In this document: positions 1 through 8,956 of the stretch, one piece after another
How the letters are laid out: each line of letters starts with the position of its first letter
Position numbering within the stretch: position 1 is the first letter of the stretch
Source of the DNA: Cyanobium sp. FGCU6
GTDB lineage: Bacteria; Cyanobacteriota; Cyanobacteriia; PCC-6307; Cyanobiaceae
Assembly: GCA_024958655.1 (NCBI GenBank)
Contig: JANWUR010000012.1
Coordinates: 53,213 to 117,212 of the forward strand
Direction of reading: 5' to 3'
DNA length: 64,000 bases
Made by a program: the position numbers and the translations under genes
The notes under the pieces: generated by a model
Database searches by the model: none
Told to the model about the DNA's origin: nothing
The model's input: only the letters and a program-made list of their open reading frames with translations

Positions 1-791
1 GCATCGATCACGCCCAGCTGCAGCAGATCGGGGCCGGTGATCCGCAGCGCTTCCGCTGCGACCGGTGCCTTGGCGGCATCACGCCAGAGGATCGAGGCAC
101 AGGCCTCGGGGCTGGCCACCGTGTAGACGCTGTGCTCGAACATCAGCAGCCGATCCGCCACCCCGATCCCCAGGGCGCCGCCCGATCCCCCTTCGCCGAT
201 CACGGTGGCGATGATCGGCACCCGCAGCCGGAACATCTCGCGCAGGTTCACGGCGATCGCTTCTCCCTGCCCCTGCTCCTCCGCCAGCACCCCCGCGTAG
301 GCACCGGGAGTGTCGATGAAGGTGATGATCGGCAGGCGGAAGCGATCGGCATGCTCCATCAGCCGCATCGCCTTGCGGTAGCCGCCCGGTGAGGCCATGC
401 CGAAGTTCCGGGCCACGTTCTCCTTGGTGTCACGCCCCTTCTGGTGACCGAGCATCAGAACCGGCTGGTCGCCGATCCGGCCGACGCCTCCCACCAGGGC
501 CTGGTCGTCGGAGCCACGCCGGTCGCCGTGCAGTTCGACCCACTCGTCGCTGATCACCTGGATGTAATCGAGGGTGCTCGGCCGCTGGGGGTGGCGCGCC
601 ACCTGTATCTTCTGGGCCGGCGTGAGGGCGTTGAAGATCTCCTCCCTCCGGCGGGTGGCCAGGGTTTCGAGCTGCAACAGCTGCTGACTCACGTCCACCT
701 CGGAATCGCGGGCCAGTTGGCGGATCTGCTCGATCTGCTCCTCGAGCTCCACCAGGGGCTTCTCGAAATCGAGCAGGGCGCGACGGGCCAT
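1..791 (-). CDS. accA: Acetyl-CoA carboxylase carboxyltransferase subunit alpha, partial
   Basis: AccA forms, with AccD, the carboxyltransferase of acetyl-CoA carboxylase and makes malonyl-CoA for fatty acid synthesis. I translated the minus strand by hand because the frame runs off the window edge and is absent from the ORF track. It starts [20 protein letters not shown] and continues with [15 protein letters not shown] and [18 protein letters not shown], all typical of the AccA N-terminal and central regions. About 263 residues are visible; the C-terminal part (family length is about 320-330) lies outside. It follows aar and ado on the same strand with a 39-base gap, so it is probably co-transcribed with the alkane genes and supplies the upstream fatty acid pathway. 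Confidence 0.96.
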   Translation of the reverse strand, partial: MARRALLDFEKPLVELEEQIEQIRQLARDSEVDVSQQLLQLETLATRRREEIFNALTPAQKIQVARHPQRPSTLDYIQVISDEWVELHGDRRGSDDQALVGGVGRIGDQPVLMLGHQKGRDTKENVARNFGMASPGGYRKAMRLMEHADRFRLPIITFIDTPGAYAGVLAEEQGQGEAIAVNLREMFRLRVPIIATVIGEGGSGGALGIGVADRLLMFEHSVYTVASPEACASILWRDAAKAPVAAEALRITGPDLLQLGVID

Positions 792-830
792 GGGGTGGAG
801 CGGGGTGATGGGGAAAGGGGTGTGACCGGC

Positions 831-1880
831 TCAGGCCGTCGCCAGGCTGGGGATGGTCTCCGTCTCAAGACCGAGGGCCTGGAACCCGTGACGGCGGGAG
901 GCGGCACCGATCCAGTCCATGCGATCGAGCTGGATGTTGTTGCGGCCCCAGCTGAAGTTCGTGTGCTCGTTCTCGAAGTCGAGCAGCATGGCTTCGGCGA
1001 AGCAAGCGAACATCTGCCGGAACGGGCGGGCCATCTCGGCAGCCTGGGCCACGGTCTGCCAGTCGATGTCGGTATGGAACTCCACGATGCCTCCCTTCAG
1101 CACGTGGATGCCGTCACCTGCGGCCCTGGAGTCGAGGTTCTTGGGATAGCCGCCATCGATCATCAGGCAGGGGCGTTTGAGGTTGGCCACATCGATGGTG
1201 AGTCCCTGGGGCAGGCTGGCCACCCACACCACGACGTCGGCCTCGGCCAGCGCATCTTCGAGCGAGAGGATGCGACCACCGCCAAGCTCAGCCTGCAGAT
1301 CGATCAGGGGCTGGGGCTGGCGTGCCACCAGCAGAAGTTCGGCCACACCGGTGCGCTGGCTCAGCCAGCGGCACACGGCACTGCCGATGTCCCCGGTGGC
1401 TCCCACCACCGCCACCGTTGCCTTGCGCAGGTCGATGCCGAGCCGGGGTGCCTCCTTCTCCACCTGCTGGCAGATCACCCAGGCGGTGTGGGTGTTACCG
1501 GTGGTGAATCGCTCCCACTCAAGAGTGGTGTTGCGGATGTGCTGCTCCTTGAGGAGATTGAAGTTCTCGAAGATGATCGAGGTGAAACCTCCCAGGGCGC
1601 TGATGTCGATCCCGCTCTTCTGAGCCAGCTCCATGGCGTTCAGAACCTTCCGCCGCGCGGTTTTGAAGCGGCTGAGCATCTCGGGGACGAACACCGAATC
1701 GATGTAGGCCCCCTCGATCGTGCGACCGGTGGCACTGGTGACACTGAAGCGCTCCACCAACTGGGGCGGAGCGCTGCACCACATCTCAAGATCGCCCTGG
1801 GCGTACTCGGGAAAGCCAAGACTCTGGGCCAGCTGACGGGCGGACTCGAAGCTGGTGGAGTGACCGATCAGGCCGAACAT
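831..1880 (-). CDS. aar: Long-chain acyl-[acyl-carrier-protein] reductase (alkane biosynthesis)
   Basis: This enzyme reduces long-chain acyl-ACP to the fatty aldehyde with NADPH, the first committed step of cyanobacterial alkane synthesis. The 349-residue product has the family's N-terminal half ([19 protein letters not shown]), a Rossmann motif [12 protein letters not shown] near residues 160-172, and the segment [13 protein letters not shown] near residue 240 that carries the cysteine known to form the acyl-enzyme. Length matches the usual 340 or so. It lies between ado upstream and accA downstream on the same strand, the standard cyanobacterial arrangement. The ATG start is the first in the frame and gives the expected N-terminus. 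Identity is secure from motifs and context. Confidence 0.97.
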   Translation of the reverse strand: MFGLIGHSTSFESARQLAQSLGFPEYAQGDLEMWCSAPPQLVERFSVTSATGRTIEGAYIDSVFVPEMLSRFKTARRKVLNAMELAQKSGIDISALGGFTSIIFENFNLLKEQHIRNTTLEWERFTTGNTHTAWVICQQVEKEAPRLGIDLRKATVAVVGATGDIGSAVCRWLSQRTGVAELLLVARQPQPLIDLQAELGGGRILSLEDALAEADVVVWVASLPQGLTIDVANLKRPCLMIDGGYPKNLDSRAAGDGIHVLKGGIVEFHTDIDWQTVAQAAEMARPFRQMFACFAEAMLLDFENEHTNFSWGRNNIQLDRMDWIGAASRRHGFQALGLETETIPSLATA

Positions 1881-2002
1881 GGGCGGGGGAGACAGGGCGT
1901 GACGGCAGGTGGTATCGAGTGCCCGTCATGGACGGAACCCGGCGTTGTCGTCAGCACGTCATCCTGCCACGTCCTGCACGGGCTGAGGGGCTGGGAGCCC
2001 TC

Positions 2003-2722
2003 TCAGCCCACCAGGGCGGCAGCGGCCATGCGTGCGATCTCCCGGGACGTGAAGCCGATCTCGGTGAGAGCTTCCTGGTAGGAGGTGAGGAAATCGGCCA
2101 TCAGGTCTTCCTTCTCCATCTGGAGCACGGCGGCATCGGCGGCCACTCCATCAAGCATGCGCCGCACGAGCGGGAGGTTGTCACGGTTGGCCTGGTCGAA
2201 CTCCTCGCGGATGGTGTCGAGATTGGCCTTGAGCCACTCCTGGCCGTAGTTGAGGTGCAGGTACTCGTCTTTGACAACGCCCTCGGTGATCTTGCGGGCG
2301 AACGGATCTGCCACGGGGATGTAAATATGGTAGGCCGAGATTGCAAAGGCTTCGATCAGGATCGCCTGGATCAACAGACAGGTCACCACCTTGCCCTCGG
2401 TGAGGGCCTTCTGGAAGTTGTTCCGCAGCGGTGCAAAGAAGTCACGGGCGAAGGGCATGTCGGCCTCCACACCAAGGTTGGCGCCGCAGGCGGTGAACCC
2501 TTTCTTGTGCTTGAGCTCCATCCGGGCCAGCCGGGCGAGCTCCTCGGCCTCGCTGGGAAGGAGGGTTCCGAGGGCGATGTAGTTGTCGTGGGCCTCCTGT
2601 TCCCCTTCAATCACGATCGCGTTGATGCGGCTGTAAGCGCTCTTGTAAGCGCTGCTGGCGAAGTCGGGCAGACCATCGTTCTCGGCGGCCGGCGCGGGGC
2701 TGGTGGTGTCGAGAAAGGGCAT
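2003..2722 (-). CDS. ado: Aldehyde-deformylating oxygenase (alkane synthase)
   Basis: This ferritin-like di-iron enzyme converts fatty aldehydes from AAR into alkanes one carbon shorter plus formate, using O2 and reductant such as ferredoxin. The 239-residue product shows the expected ligand carboxylates and histidines: [24 protein letters not shown] (ExxH), ILIEAFAIS and [10 protein letters not shown] (second ExxH). Length is slightly above the typical 231 because of a short N-terminal extension. It is the upstream member of ado-aar-accA, with a 122-base gap to aar that could hold a separate promoter. The downstream end [12 protein letters not shown]-type helix is usual for the family. Function is assigned from strong motif and neighbourhood agreement. 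Confidence 0.97.
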   Translation of the reverse strand: MPFLDTTSPAPAAENDGLPDFASSAYKSAYSRINAIVIEGEQEAHDNYIALGTLLPSEAEELARLARMELKHKKGFTACGANLGVEADMPFARDFFAPLRNNFQKALTEGKVVTCLLIQAILIEAFAISAYHIYIPVADPFARKITEGVVKDEYLHLNYGQEWLKANLDTIREEFDQANRDNLPLVRRMLDGVAADAAVLQMEKEDLMADFLTSYQEALTEIGFTSREIARMAAAALVG

Positions 2723-2760
2723 GACCAGAGAATTAAGGGCAGGCAGGGACTGTAGACACC

Positions 2761-3570
2761 TCAGTCCGATCCCGGGGTCGGAGGCCAGTCAGAGCGGAGC
2801 AGGGCCTCCAGGCGCCCCTGCCAGCCCTGCACCAGCCGCTCGAACAGCATCGCGCCAAGCTCGGCCGACGCCCCAGCCGCATCCCCCACCACCCCAGTGC
2901 TGCTGATCTCCCTGGTGAGCCAGGAGCAGGGGGCCTCCCCCTCGAGGCTCCAGCCGGGCGGAGGGGCGAGTCCGGGCGCGGGGCCATCGGCCGGTCGGGC
3001 GGGACCCACCCGCTCAGGCTGCAGGTGCATCATCAAGCTGGTTTCGGCCAGCCCGGCATGCAGCCCCTGACTCCGTTCCGGTTCGGGGATCAGTTCGCCG
3101 ATGCCCTCGGGACCTCGCCAGAGGAAGCAGGGCAGGACCGCCATCCGGGGTGTCCCGGCCCGCAGCTGACGGGCCGCCACCTCCAGCAGGCCGATCTGGC
3201 CGCCGTGGGCATTGAGCAGCACGAGCCGCCGGAAGCCGGCCTCCGCCAGCTGGGCACCCACCTGAATCACGAGGGCGATCAGCAGATCTGACGAGAGGGA
3301 GAGGGTGCCGGCGAAGCCGGCATGTTCCGGCGAGAAGCCCAGGCTCTGGACCGGCAGACGCCAGATCGGCAGCGCCGGATCCAGCCGGGTCAGAACCGCG
3401 TCGCACACGCGGTCGGCGAAATGGGCATCGGTGGCCAGCGGCAGATGGGGGCCATGCTGCTCGATCGCTCCGAAGGGCCAGATCACGGTGCTGCCGGGCC
3501 GTGCCGCCCCCCGGCGCACATCCGTCCAGGCAAGGTCCTCGAGCCGGCGTGCGGGCACCATGGTCTCCAT
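2761..3570 (-). CDS. Creatininase family protein
   Basis: The product (269 residues from [15 protein letters not shown]) belongs to the creatininase/formamide amidohydrolase superfamily, metal-dependent amidohydrolases of varied substrates. Metal-site motifs are visible: [16 protein letters not shown] near residues 30-45, ENG-region equivalent [11 protein letters not shown] near 130, and the [11 protein letters not shown] segment near 190 (the HAG/E motif). The ORF track extends it to 630 residues, but that extension is antisense to the S1-domain gene, so I chose the ATG at 3570, which sits 57 bases from the divergent S1 gene start. It ends 38 bases before ado and could share its transcript. 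The substrate is unknown; creatinine is unlikely in this organism. Confidence 0.88.
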   Translation of the reverse strand: METMVPARRLEDLAWTDVRRGAARPGSTVIWPFGAIEQHGPHLPLATDAHFADRVCDAVLTRLDPALPIWRLPVQSLGFSPEHAGFAGTLSLSSDLLIALVIQVGAQLAEAGFRRLVLLNAHGGQIGLLEVAARQLRAGTPRMAVLPCFLWRGPEGIGELIPEPERSQGLHAGLAETSLMMHLQPERVGPARPADGPAPGLAPPPGWSLEGEAPCSWLTREISSTGVVGDAAGASAELGAMLFERLVQGWQGRLEALLRSDWPPTPGSD

Positions 3571-3627
3571 CGGCTTTTCACCGGGGGTGGTCCGTACAGT
3601 GTGAGACCCCTGAGCATCCCCACGGTC

Positions 3628-4896
3628 ATGGCCGGAACCGGCAACCCATCGCCGCGTCAGTCCCGGCCGCCCGGCCCCCGCGCCGGTGGAGGAGCCGCGG
3701 CCCCGCAGCCGCCGCGCAAACCGCCGCAGGTGTTGCTGATCCGCAAAGAGAAAGAGGATTCTCCCGCCGTCGCCGCCGAGCCAGCCGCCCCTGAGGCGGC
3801 CCAGGCCCCCTCTGCCCCATCCCCCGCCGCGCCTCCGGCAAAGCCGGTCGCCGCACAGGGGGATGACGACCGCTTCGACCTCGGCGATCTCGAGGGGATG
3901 ACGATGGCCGACCTGCTCGGCCCCGAACCGGGTCGCGGTGGCCGGCGGGGATCCTCGGCCCCTGCCGCTGAGCGGACCAAGGCGGCACCCTCTTCCCGCA
4001 CCGTCGACGACTTCGACTTCGATGAGGAGGCCTTCCTCGCCGCTCTCGATGAGAACGAGCCGGTGGGCACCACCGGCGAGGTGGTGAGCGGCACGGTGAT
4101 CGGCATCGAGAGCGATGGCGTGTACGTGGATATCGGTGGCAAGGCTCCGGGATTCATGCCCAAGAAGGAATGCGGCCTGGGGGTGATCACCAACCTCAAG
4201 GAGCGTTTCCCCAGGGGTCTGCCGATCGAGGTGCTGGTCACCCGCGAGCAGAACGCCGACGGCATGGTGACGATCAGCGCCCGTGCCCTGGCCCTGCGCC
4301 AGAGCTGGGAGAAGGTTCGCCAGCTCGAGAAGGACGGCACGGTGGTGCAGGTGAAGGTCAACGGCTTCAACCGTGGTGGGGTCACCTGCGATCTTGAGGG
4401 TCTGCGCGGCTTCATCCCCCGCTCCCAGCTCAACGACGGGGAGAACCACGAGGCTCTGGTGGGCACCACCCTGGGCGTGGCCTTCCTCGAGGTGAATGCC
4501 GACACCCGCAAGCTGGTGCTCTCCGAGAAGAAGGCGGCCACCGCAGCCCGCTTTGCCCAGTTGGAGGTAGGCCAACTGGTGGAGGGCCATGTGGCCTCCA
4601 TCAAGCCCTACGGCTTCTTCGTCGACCTGGGGGGCGTGAGCGGTCTGCTGCACCAGTCTTCGATCACCGGAGGCGCACTCCGTGATCTGCGTGAGGTTTT
4701 CCGCCCGGGCGACCCGGTGAAGGCCCTGATCACCCAGATCGATCCCGGTCGGGGCCGCATCGCTCTCAACACCGCTCTGCTGGAAGGCCAGCCGGGCGAG
4801 CTGCTGATCGAGAAAGACAAGGTGATGTCCGAAGCGGCGGAGCGGGCCAACCGGGCTCGATCGGTGCTGCGCCAGCAGGAGCAGTCCGCCGGATGA
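3628..4896 (+). CDS. S1 RNA-binding domain protein (ribosomal protein S1-like)
   Basis: The 422-residue product has a disordered Pro/Ala-rich N-terminus (about residues 1-140) with basic and acidic patches, then three S1 OB-fold domains: about 145-213 (GEVVSGTVIGIESDGVYVD), about 237-300 (GTVVQVKVNGFNRGGVTCDL) and about 314-385 (GQLVEGHVASIKPYGFFVDLGG). Three S1 domains are usual for cyanobacterial S1 proteins, which are shorter than the six-domain enterobacterial form. The long N-terminal extension makes this look like the second S1 paralogue of picocyanobacteria rather than the canonical rpsA product. The ATG at 3628 was chosen over the track's upstream start, which lies inside the divergent gene. 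Its stop overlaps the Tab2-like gene start (ATGA). Confidence 0.9.
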   Translation: MAGTGNPSPRQSRPPGPRAGGGAAAPQPPRKPPQVLLIRKEKEDSPAVAAEPAAPEAAQAPSAPSPAAPPAKPVAAQGDDDRFDLGDLEGMTMADLLGPEPGRGGRRGSSAPAAERTKAAPSSRTVDDFDFDEEAFLAALDENEPVGTTGEVVSGTVIGIESDGVYVDIGGKAPGFMPKKECGLGVITNLKERFPRGLPIEVLVTREQNADGMVTISARALALRQSWEKVRQLEKDGTVVQVKVNGFNRGGVTCDLEGLRGFIPRSQLNDGENHEALVGTTLGVAFLEVNADTRKLVLSEKKAATAARFAQLEVGQLVEGHVASIKPYGFFVDLGGVSGLLHQSSITGGALRDLREVFRPGDPVKALITQIDPGRGRIALNTALLEGQPGELLIEKDKVMSEAAERANRARSVLRQQEQSAG

Positions 4897-5795
4897 CCCC
4901 GGCTCCGTTCGCCGCCCCGCCCGTGGCTGCTCCCGACTGGGAACTCGACTATTACTCGCGGCCGATCGTGGAGGCCGATGGCAAGAAGCGCTGGGAACTG
5001 CTGATCTGCTCCACTCCTGACCCCGCCGTGGTCGAGGCGGTGCAGCCGTTCCGCTGGGTCCGATCCTGCCCCGCCGGCTCGGTGAACTCCGTATGGCTGC
5101 GCGAAGCCCTGCAGGAGGCCCTCGATGCCGCAGCAGAGCAGGGCATGGGCAGGCCCCGCCGCCTGCGCTGCTGGCGGGCCTCGATGCGCACCATGGTGCA
5201 GCGGGCTGCCGAAGGCCTGGGCCTGGAGCTCGTGCCCAGCCGCCGCTGTTACGCCTTGCTGGAGTGGCTGCGGGAGCGGGAGGCCACCGTCTATCCCGCC
5301 GAGGAGGGCTATCTGTGCGGTCCCCTGGCCCCGCTGCCCTCCCCGATCCGGCCGATCCCGGTGCCCCTGCCCGAGGCGGTGCGTGGCGATCGCTGGAGCT
5401 GGGTGAGCCTGCCGGCCGCGGCCCTGGCGGAGGCCCCGGAATGGGACACGGGGTTCGCTTCCCTCCTGCCCCTGCCCGAGAGCATCGATCCTCAGGCGCC
5501 GGTCACCGGTCTTCGCCTCGTCAGTCGCTCCCGGGCCCTGGCAATCGCCGGCTGGCTCGCGGGACTCGAGCCAGTGCGGCTTGAGATCGACGGTGAGCAA
5601 CTCGTGCTGGAGGCCGCTCTGGAGGATCGCTGGCTGGTGGCCCCGCTCGCCGCCAAGGAAGCCGAGGCCGCCGCCACCGCCTTCGCCCTCGCCCGTGAAC
5701 AGGCCGCCGGGCTGCAGTTCATCGCCGTGCAGTCCGACGAGAGTGCACCCGGATTCGAGGGCTTCTGGATCCTGCGCGATCTTCCCGATGGCTGA
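4893..5795 (+). CDS. Tab2/Atab2 family RNA-binding protein
   Basis: The 300-residue product matches the Tab2/Atab2 (DUF1092) family: early WELDYYSRPIVEADGKKRWELL, then RWVRSCPAGSVNSVWLREAL, RPRRLRCWRASMRTMVQRA and the C-terminal GFEGFWILRDLPDG. Algal and plant members bind RNA and are needed for translation of photosystem mRNAs such as psaB; cyanobacterial members are less studied. The ATG overlaps the S1-gene stop by four bases, so the two are translationally coupled, and the pgeF start overlaps this gene's end by eight bases. Pairing with an S1-type protein suggests a role in mRNA recruitment to ribosomes, which is inference. Confidence 0.9.
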   Translation: MTPAPFAAPPVAAPDWELDYYSRPIVEADGKKRWELLICSTPDPAVVEAVQPFRWVRSCPAGSVNSVWLREALQEALDAAAEQGMGRPRRLRCWRASMRTMVQRAAEGLGLELVPSRRCYALLEWLREREATVYPAEEGYLCGPLAPLPSPIRPIPVPLPEAVRGDRWSWVSLPAAALAEAPEWDTGFASLLPLPESIDPQAPVTGLRLVSRSRALAIAGWLAGLEPVRLEIDGEQLVLEAALEDRWLVAPLAAKEAEAAATAFALAREQAAGLQFIAVQSDESAPGFEGFWILRDLPDG

Positions 5796-6606
5796 GGGAC
5801 TCGATCCCCCCTTCGATCGCCCGGATGTGGGATTCAACGCCCTACCCGGCTGGACCTGGGTCGGCACCTATGGCGGTCACTTCCTCCAGGCTGACCTGCT
5901 CACGGGCTTCGAGCATGGGTTCTTCACCCGGCTCTGGCAGGGTCGCGAACCCGTCGAGCTGGCGGGCTATCTCAGTGCCGGTGTGAGCGTGCATCGGCCC
6001 AAGCAGGTGCACAGTGCCCTGGTGCTGCCCGCCAGCGCCGCGACGGGTGAGCCCTGGCCGGAAGCCGATGGCCTGGTGAGCGATGGCGGTGGGCAGAGCC
6101 TGTGGGTATGTGGCGCCGACTGCACGCCCGTGCTGATCGCTGATCCCGCCAGTGGCCGGGCGGCCGCCTGCCATGCGGGCTGGCGTGGCGTGGCCGGCAG
6201 AATCCTGCCGGCTGCGGTCGCCCTGCTGGAAGCTTCGGGGAGCCGCCGTTCGGATCTGCTGGTGGCCCTGGGGCCGGCAGTGAGTGGGTCCCGTTATCAG
6301 GTTGAGCGGACGGTGAGCGAACAGCTGGCGGAGTCCCTGCGCCCGCCAGGGGACGCGGAACCCGGCGGCGCGGGCTCCCTCGAGGAACTGATCGCCTGCG
6401 GGGCCGTGCGGCCCGACCCGGATCCGGGTCGGGATCGGCTGGACATCCGGGCAGCGACGGTGCGCCAGCTGGCGCATGAGGGCATCGCTCGGGAGCACAT
6501 CTCGGTTTGTCCGCTCTGCACGGTGGAGCAGGGGGACCTCTTCCATTCCTGGCGCCGCGACCACATCAAGGCGGTGCAATGGAGCGGGATCGTGGCGCAA
6601 TCCTGA
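5788..6606 (+). CDS. pgeF: Peptidoglycan editing factor PgeF (YfiH/DUF152 family)
   Basis: This family is a copper- or zinc-dependent polyphenol-oxidase-like fold; E. coli PgeF (YfiH) removes wrongly incorporated amino acids from UDP-MurNAc precursors. The 272-residue product has the metal-binding set: QVHSALVL, VCGADCTPVLIAD, ACHAGWRGVAGR and the C-terminal CPLCTVEQGDLFHSWRRD. The ATG at 5788 lies eight bases inside the Tab2-like gene and gives MAEGLDPPFDRPDVGF, the expected entry; the track's longer version is antisense noise. The family is also annotated as a purine nucleoside phosphorylase-like or laccase-domain protein, so substrate in this organism is not certain. Confidence 0.92.
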   Translation: MAEGLDPPFDRPDVGFNALPGWTWVGTYGGHFLQADLLTGFEHGFFTRLWQGREPVELAGYLSAGVSVHRPKQVHSALVLPASAATGEPWPEADGLVSDGGGQSLWVCGADCTPVLIADPASGRAAACHAGWRGVAGRILPAAVALLEASGSRRSDLLVALGPAVSGSRYQVERTVSEQLAESLRPPGDAEPGGAGSLEELIACGAVRPDPDPGRDRLDIRAATVRQLAHEGIAREHISVCPLCTVEQGDLFHSWRRDHIKAVQWSGIVAQS

Positions 6607-6655
6607 TCAAATGCCGCCGGAAGGTACTTGCCGTTTGGGGGTGTGGGGCGACATT

Positions 6656-7045
6656 ATGCAGATGCCGCAAATTCTTTTCGACATGCTCACCGGAGCGGAA
6701 CTCCTCGCCAAGGTCAAGGAGTTGGGAGATGTCAGCAAGTCCGATCTGGTTCGGGCCTGTGGCTACGTCTCCACCAAGAAAGACGGAACCGAGCGGCTCA
6801 ACTTCACCGCCTTCTACGAAGCGCTTCTCAATGCCAAGGGCGTTGATTTCGGAGCTGCTCCCAAGGCCGGTCGGGCTGGTCGCAAGCTCAGTTTCAACAC
6901 CAAGGTGCAGTTCAATGGCAATCTGATGGTGGGCAAGGCCTACACCGCCATGCTGGACCTGCAGCCCGGCGACGAGTTCGAGATCAAGCTGGGCCGCAAG
7001 CAGATCCGTCTCGTGCCCCTTGGAGCGGAGGATGAAGAAGGTTGA
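6656..7045 (+). CDS. AbrB-like transcriptional regulator (cyAbrB)
   Basis: The 129-residue product is a cyanobacterial AbrB-type regulator: an N-terminal family region (LTGAELLAKVKELGDVSKSDLVRACGY) and a C-terminal swapped-hairpin DNA-binding module (VMVGKAYTAMLDLQPGDEFEIKLGRKQIRLVPL type, about residues 90-125). cyAbrB proteins act as broad regulators of carbon/nitrogen balance and photosynthesis genes in cyanobacteria. I took the ATG at 6656; the ATG at 6662 is an equal alternative, and the track's long version begins inside pgeF. The 3' end overlaps the convergent FAD oxidoreductase gene by 62 bases, which could allow antisense interference. Targets cannot be read from the sequence. Confidence 0.93.
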   Translation: MQMPQILFDMLTGAELLAKVKELGDVSKSDLVRACGYVSTKKDGTERLNFTAFYEALLNAKGVDFGAAPKAGRAGRKLSFNTKVQFNGNLMVGKAYTAMLDLQPGDEFEIKLGRKQIRLVPLGAEDEEG

Positions 7046-8690
7046 GCGCCAGGGCTTCGGCCACCTGGATGCCATCGATGGCCGCCGAGAGGATGCCGCC
7101 TGCATAGCCCGCACCCTCGCCGGCCGGATAGAGCCCCCGGGTGTTCCGGCTCTGGCGGGTTGCCGGATCCCTGGGGATCCTCACCGGTGAAGACGTACGC
7201 GTTTCCACCCCCGTGAGCAGGACCCCGGTTCCCGTGTAGCCGGGGATGCGTCGCTCGAATGCCGGCAGCGCCTGCCGGATGGCTTCCAGCACCGGCTGCG
7301 GCAGGCATCCCTCCAGGCTTCCCAGCCGCACGCCCGGGAGGTAAGACGGATTCACGCCTACCTTCGCCTCTGCGCTGCTGGGCCGACGCTGCAGGAAATC
7401 CTCCAGCCACTGGGCCGGGGCGCGATAGTCGCCCCCACCAGCCAGGAAGGCCCGGCGCTCCCAGTGTTGCTGAAAGGCCACGCCCGCCAGGGGATCTCCC
7501 GGCCCCTCGCCGTAGGGCTCCACGTCTGCGGTGGTGATCGTCACCACCAGGGCGCTGTTGGCATTGCGCTCGTTGCGGGAGTGCTGGCTCATGCCGTTGG
7601 TGACGACACAGCCGTTCTCCGACGTGGCCCCCACCACCAGACCTCCCGGGCACATACAGAAGCTGTAGACGTCGCGGCCATGGGCACCGTGGTGCACCAG
7701 CTTGTACTCCGCCGGGCCGAGACGGGGATGCCCGGCTGCAGCGCCCCAGCGCCCCCGGTCGATCAGGGCCTGGGGATGCTCGATGCGTAGGCCCACGGCG
7801 AACGGCTTGGACTCGAGCTCCACCCCCGACTCCCTGAGCATGGCAAAGGTGTCGCGCGCGCTGTGACCGATGGCCAGCACCATGTGCTCAGACGCGATCA
7901 CCTCGCCATCCGCCAGAACCAGCCCCCGCAGCTGACCGTTCCCATCCGCGTCCGTTTCCCGTAGCAACCGCTCCACCCGGGCCCCGAACCTCACGGTGCC
8001 ACCCAGGTCCTCGATTCGCTTCCTCAGACCCCTGACCACTGTGGCCAGTTTGAAGGTGCCGATATGGGGCCGATGCAGGGTGAGGATCTCCTCGTGGGCC
8101 CCGGCCGCCACCAGTTCCTCCAGCACCTTGCGCCCGTAGGCGGCGGGTTCGCTCACCTGGCTGTAGAGCTTTCCGTCGGAGAAGGTGCCGGCCCCACCCT
8201 CGCCGAACTGGGCATTGGATTCGGGATCGAAGGGCTGCCTTCCCTTCCAGAAGCCGAAGGTGTCGGCGCTGCGCTCCTTCACCGCCTTTCCGCGCTCCAG
8301 CAACAGAGGGCGCAGGCCCATCTGGGCCAGCAGCAGCGCAGCGAAGTAACCGCAGGGTCCGGCGCCCACCACCACGGGCCGCTGGGCCGGCCGATCGTTC
8401 GCCGCAACACGGGCCACGAAGCGATAGCGCTCGTCCGGCGTGGGCCGCAGGTGCGGGTCGTCGGCGAAGCGGCGCTCCAGGCGTTTCCGGCTGACCGTGT
8501 CGAGATCGAGTTCAAGATCGAGGCTGTAGACCAGCGCGATCGCTCCCCGGCGCCGGGCGTCGACACTGCGCTTCACCAGCCGGTGGCTGCGCAGGGCGGT
8601 GGGGGGAATGCGCAGCCGACGGCAGATCGCCTCCTGCAGATCCTCCTCGCTGTGGTCGAGGGAGAGCTTGAGCTCACTGAGGCGTAGCAC
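6984..8690 (-). CDS. NAD(P)/FAD-dependent oxidoreductase (COG2509 type)
   Basis: The product (568 residues from a GTG giving VLRLSELKLSLDHSEEDL) has a small N-terminal domain with a Arg-rich region (about 1-100) followed by a flavoprotein fold: VVVGAGPCGYFAALLLAQMG near residue 110, ERGKAVKERSADTFGFW, FGEGGAGTFSDGKLYSQV and a C-terminal ATP-type FAD motif GLYPAGEGAGYAGGILSAAIDG. These match the conserved COG2509 dehydrogenase-like proteins, whose substrate is not established. The upstream extension in the ORF track (to 8870) is proline/cysteine-rich and looks untranslated. The 3' end runs 62 bases into the convergent cyAbrB gene. Confidence 0.9.
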   Translation of the reverse strand: MLRLSELKLSLDHSEEDLQEAICRRLRIPPTALRSHRLVKRSVDARRRGAIALVYSLDLELDLDTVSRKRLERRFADDPHLRPTPDERYRFVARVAANDRPAQRPVVVGAGPCGYFAALLLAQMGLRPLLLERGKAVKERSADTFGFWKGRQPFDPESNAQFGEGGAGTFSDGKLYSQVSEPAAYGRKVLEELVAAGAHEEILTLHRPHIGTFKLATVVRGLRKRIEDLGGTVRFGARVERLLRETDADGNGQLRGLVLADGEVIASEHMVLAIGHSARDTFAMLRESGVELESKPFAVGLRIEHPQALIDRGRWGAAAGHPRLGPAEYKLVHHGAHGRDVYSFCMCPGGLVVGATSENGCVVTNGMSQHSRNERNANSALVVTITTADVEPYGEGPGDPLAGVAFQQHWERRAFLAGGGDYRAPAQWLEDFLQRRPSSAEAKVGVNPSYLPGVRLGSLEGCLPQPVLEAIRQALPAFERRIPGYTGTGVLLTGVETRTSSPVRIPRDPATRQSRNTRGLYPAGEGAGYAGGILSAAIDGIQVAEALALNLLHPPLQGARDGSACGPA

Positions 8691-8899
8691 GGTGGGGAGA
8701 GTCTGCTTCCCTCTGTTGTAGGAGACGATGGGTGGCGGATCGCTGCAGCGGCCACCATCGATGCTCCGGACCTGCCAGGGTGGTGGCAAACAGCATGCCA
8801 ACTTCATGGGAGTGATGCATTGTCCGCTGTGTGTCGGACTTGCCGTCCTCTCGGCAGTGCGCTGCAGCACCCTTGCCCTGCTGATGTGGCAGCGGTACC

Positions 8900-8922
8900 G
8901 GCCTGAGCCGGCGGCTCAGACC
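8900..8922 (-). terminator. Possible stem-loop after ppsA
   Basis: An inverted repeat CTGAGCC-GGC-GGCTCAG lies 35-57 bases past the ppsA stop codon on the minus strand and extends by two more pairs after one mismatch. It could end the ppsA transcript, but no T-run follows. The rest of the 266-base gap (8691-8956) holds no convincing gene; the 71-residue plus-strand ORF there lacks any recognisable feature. Confidence 0.35.
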
Positions 8923-8956
8923 TCCGGGCTGCTGCTGGTCTGAACCCCGGTTCCCC

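Noticed and set aside
444-2081. 545-residue plus-strand ORF over accA/aar
   Set aside because: It is antisense to two clearly identified genes and is His/Gly/Leu-rich as typical for a high-GC shadow frame.
2761-4653. 630-residue minus-strand ORF as one protein
   Set aside because: Only its last 269 residues match the creatininase family; the rest is antisense to the S1-domain gene.
8728-8943. 71-residue plus-strand ORF in the gap between the FAD oxidoreductase and ppsA genes
   Set aside because: Low-complexity, no family resemblance; the gap is better explained as a leader and terminator region.
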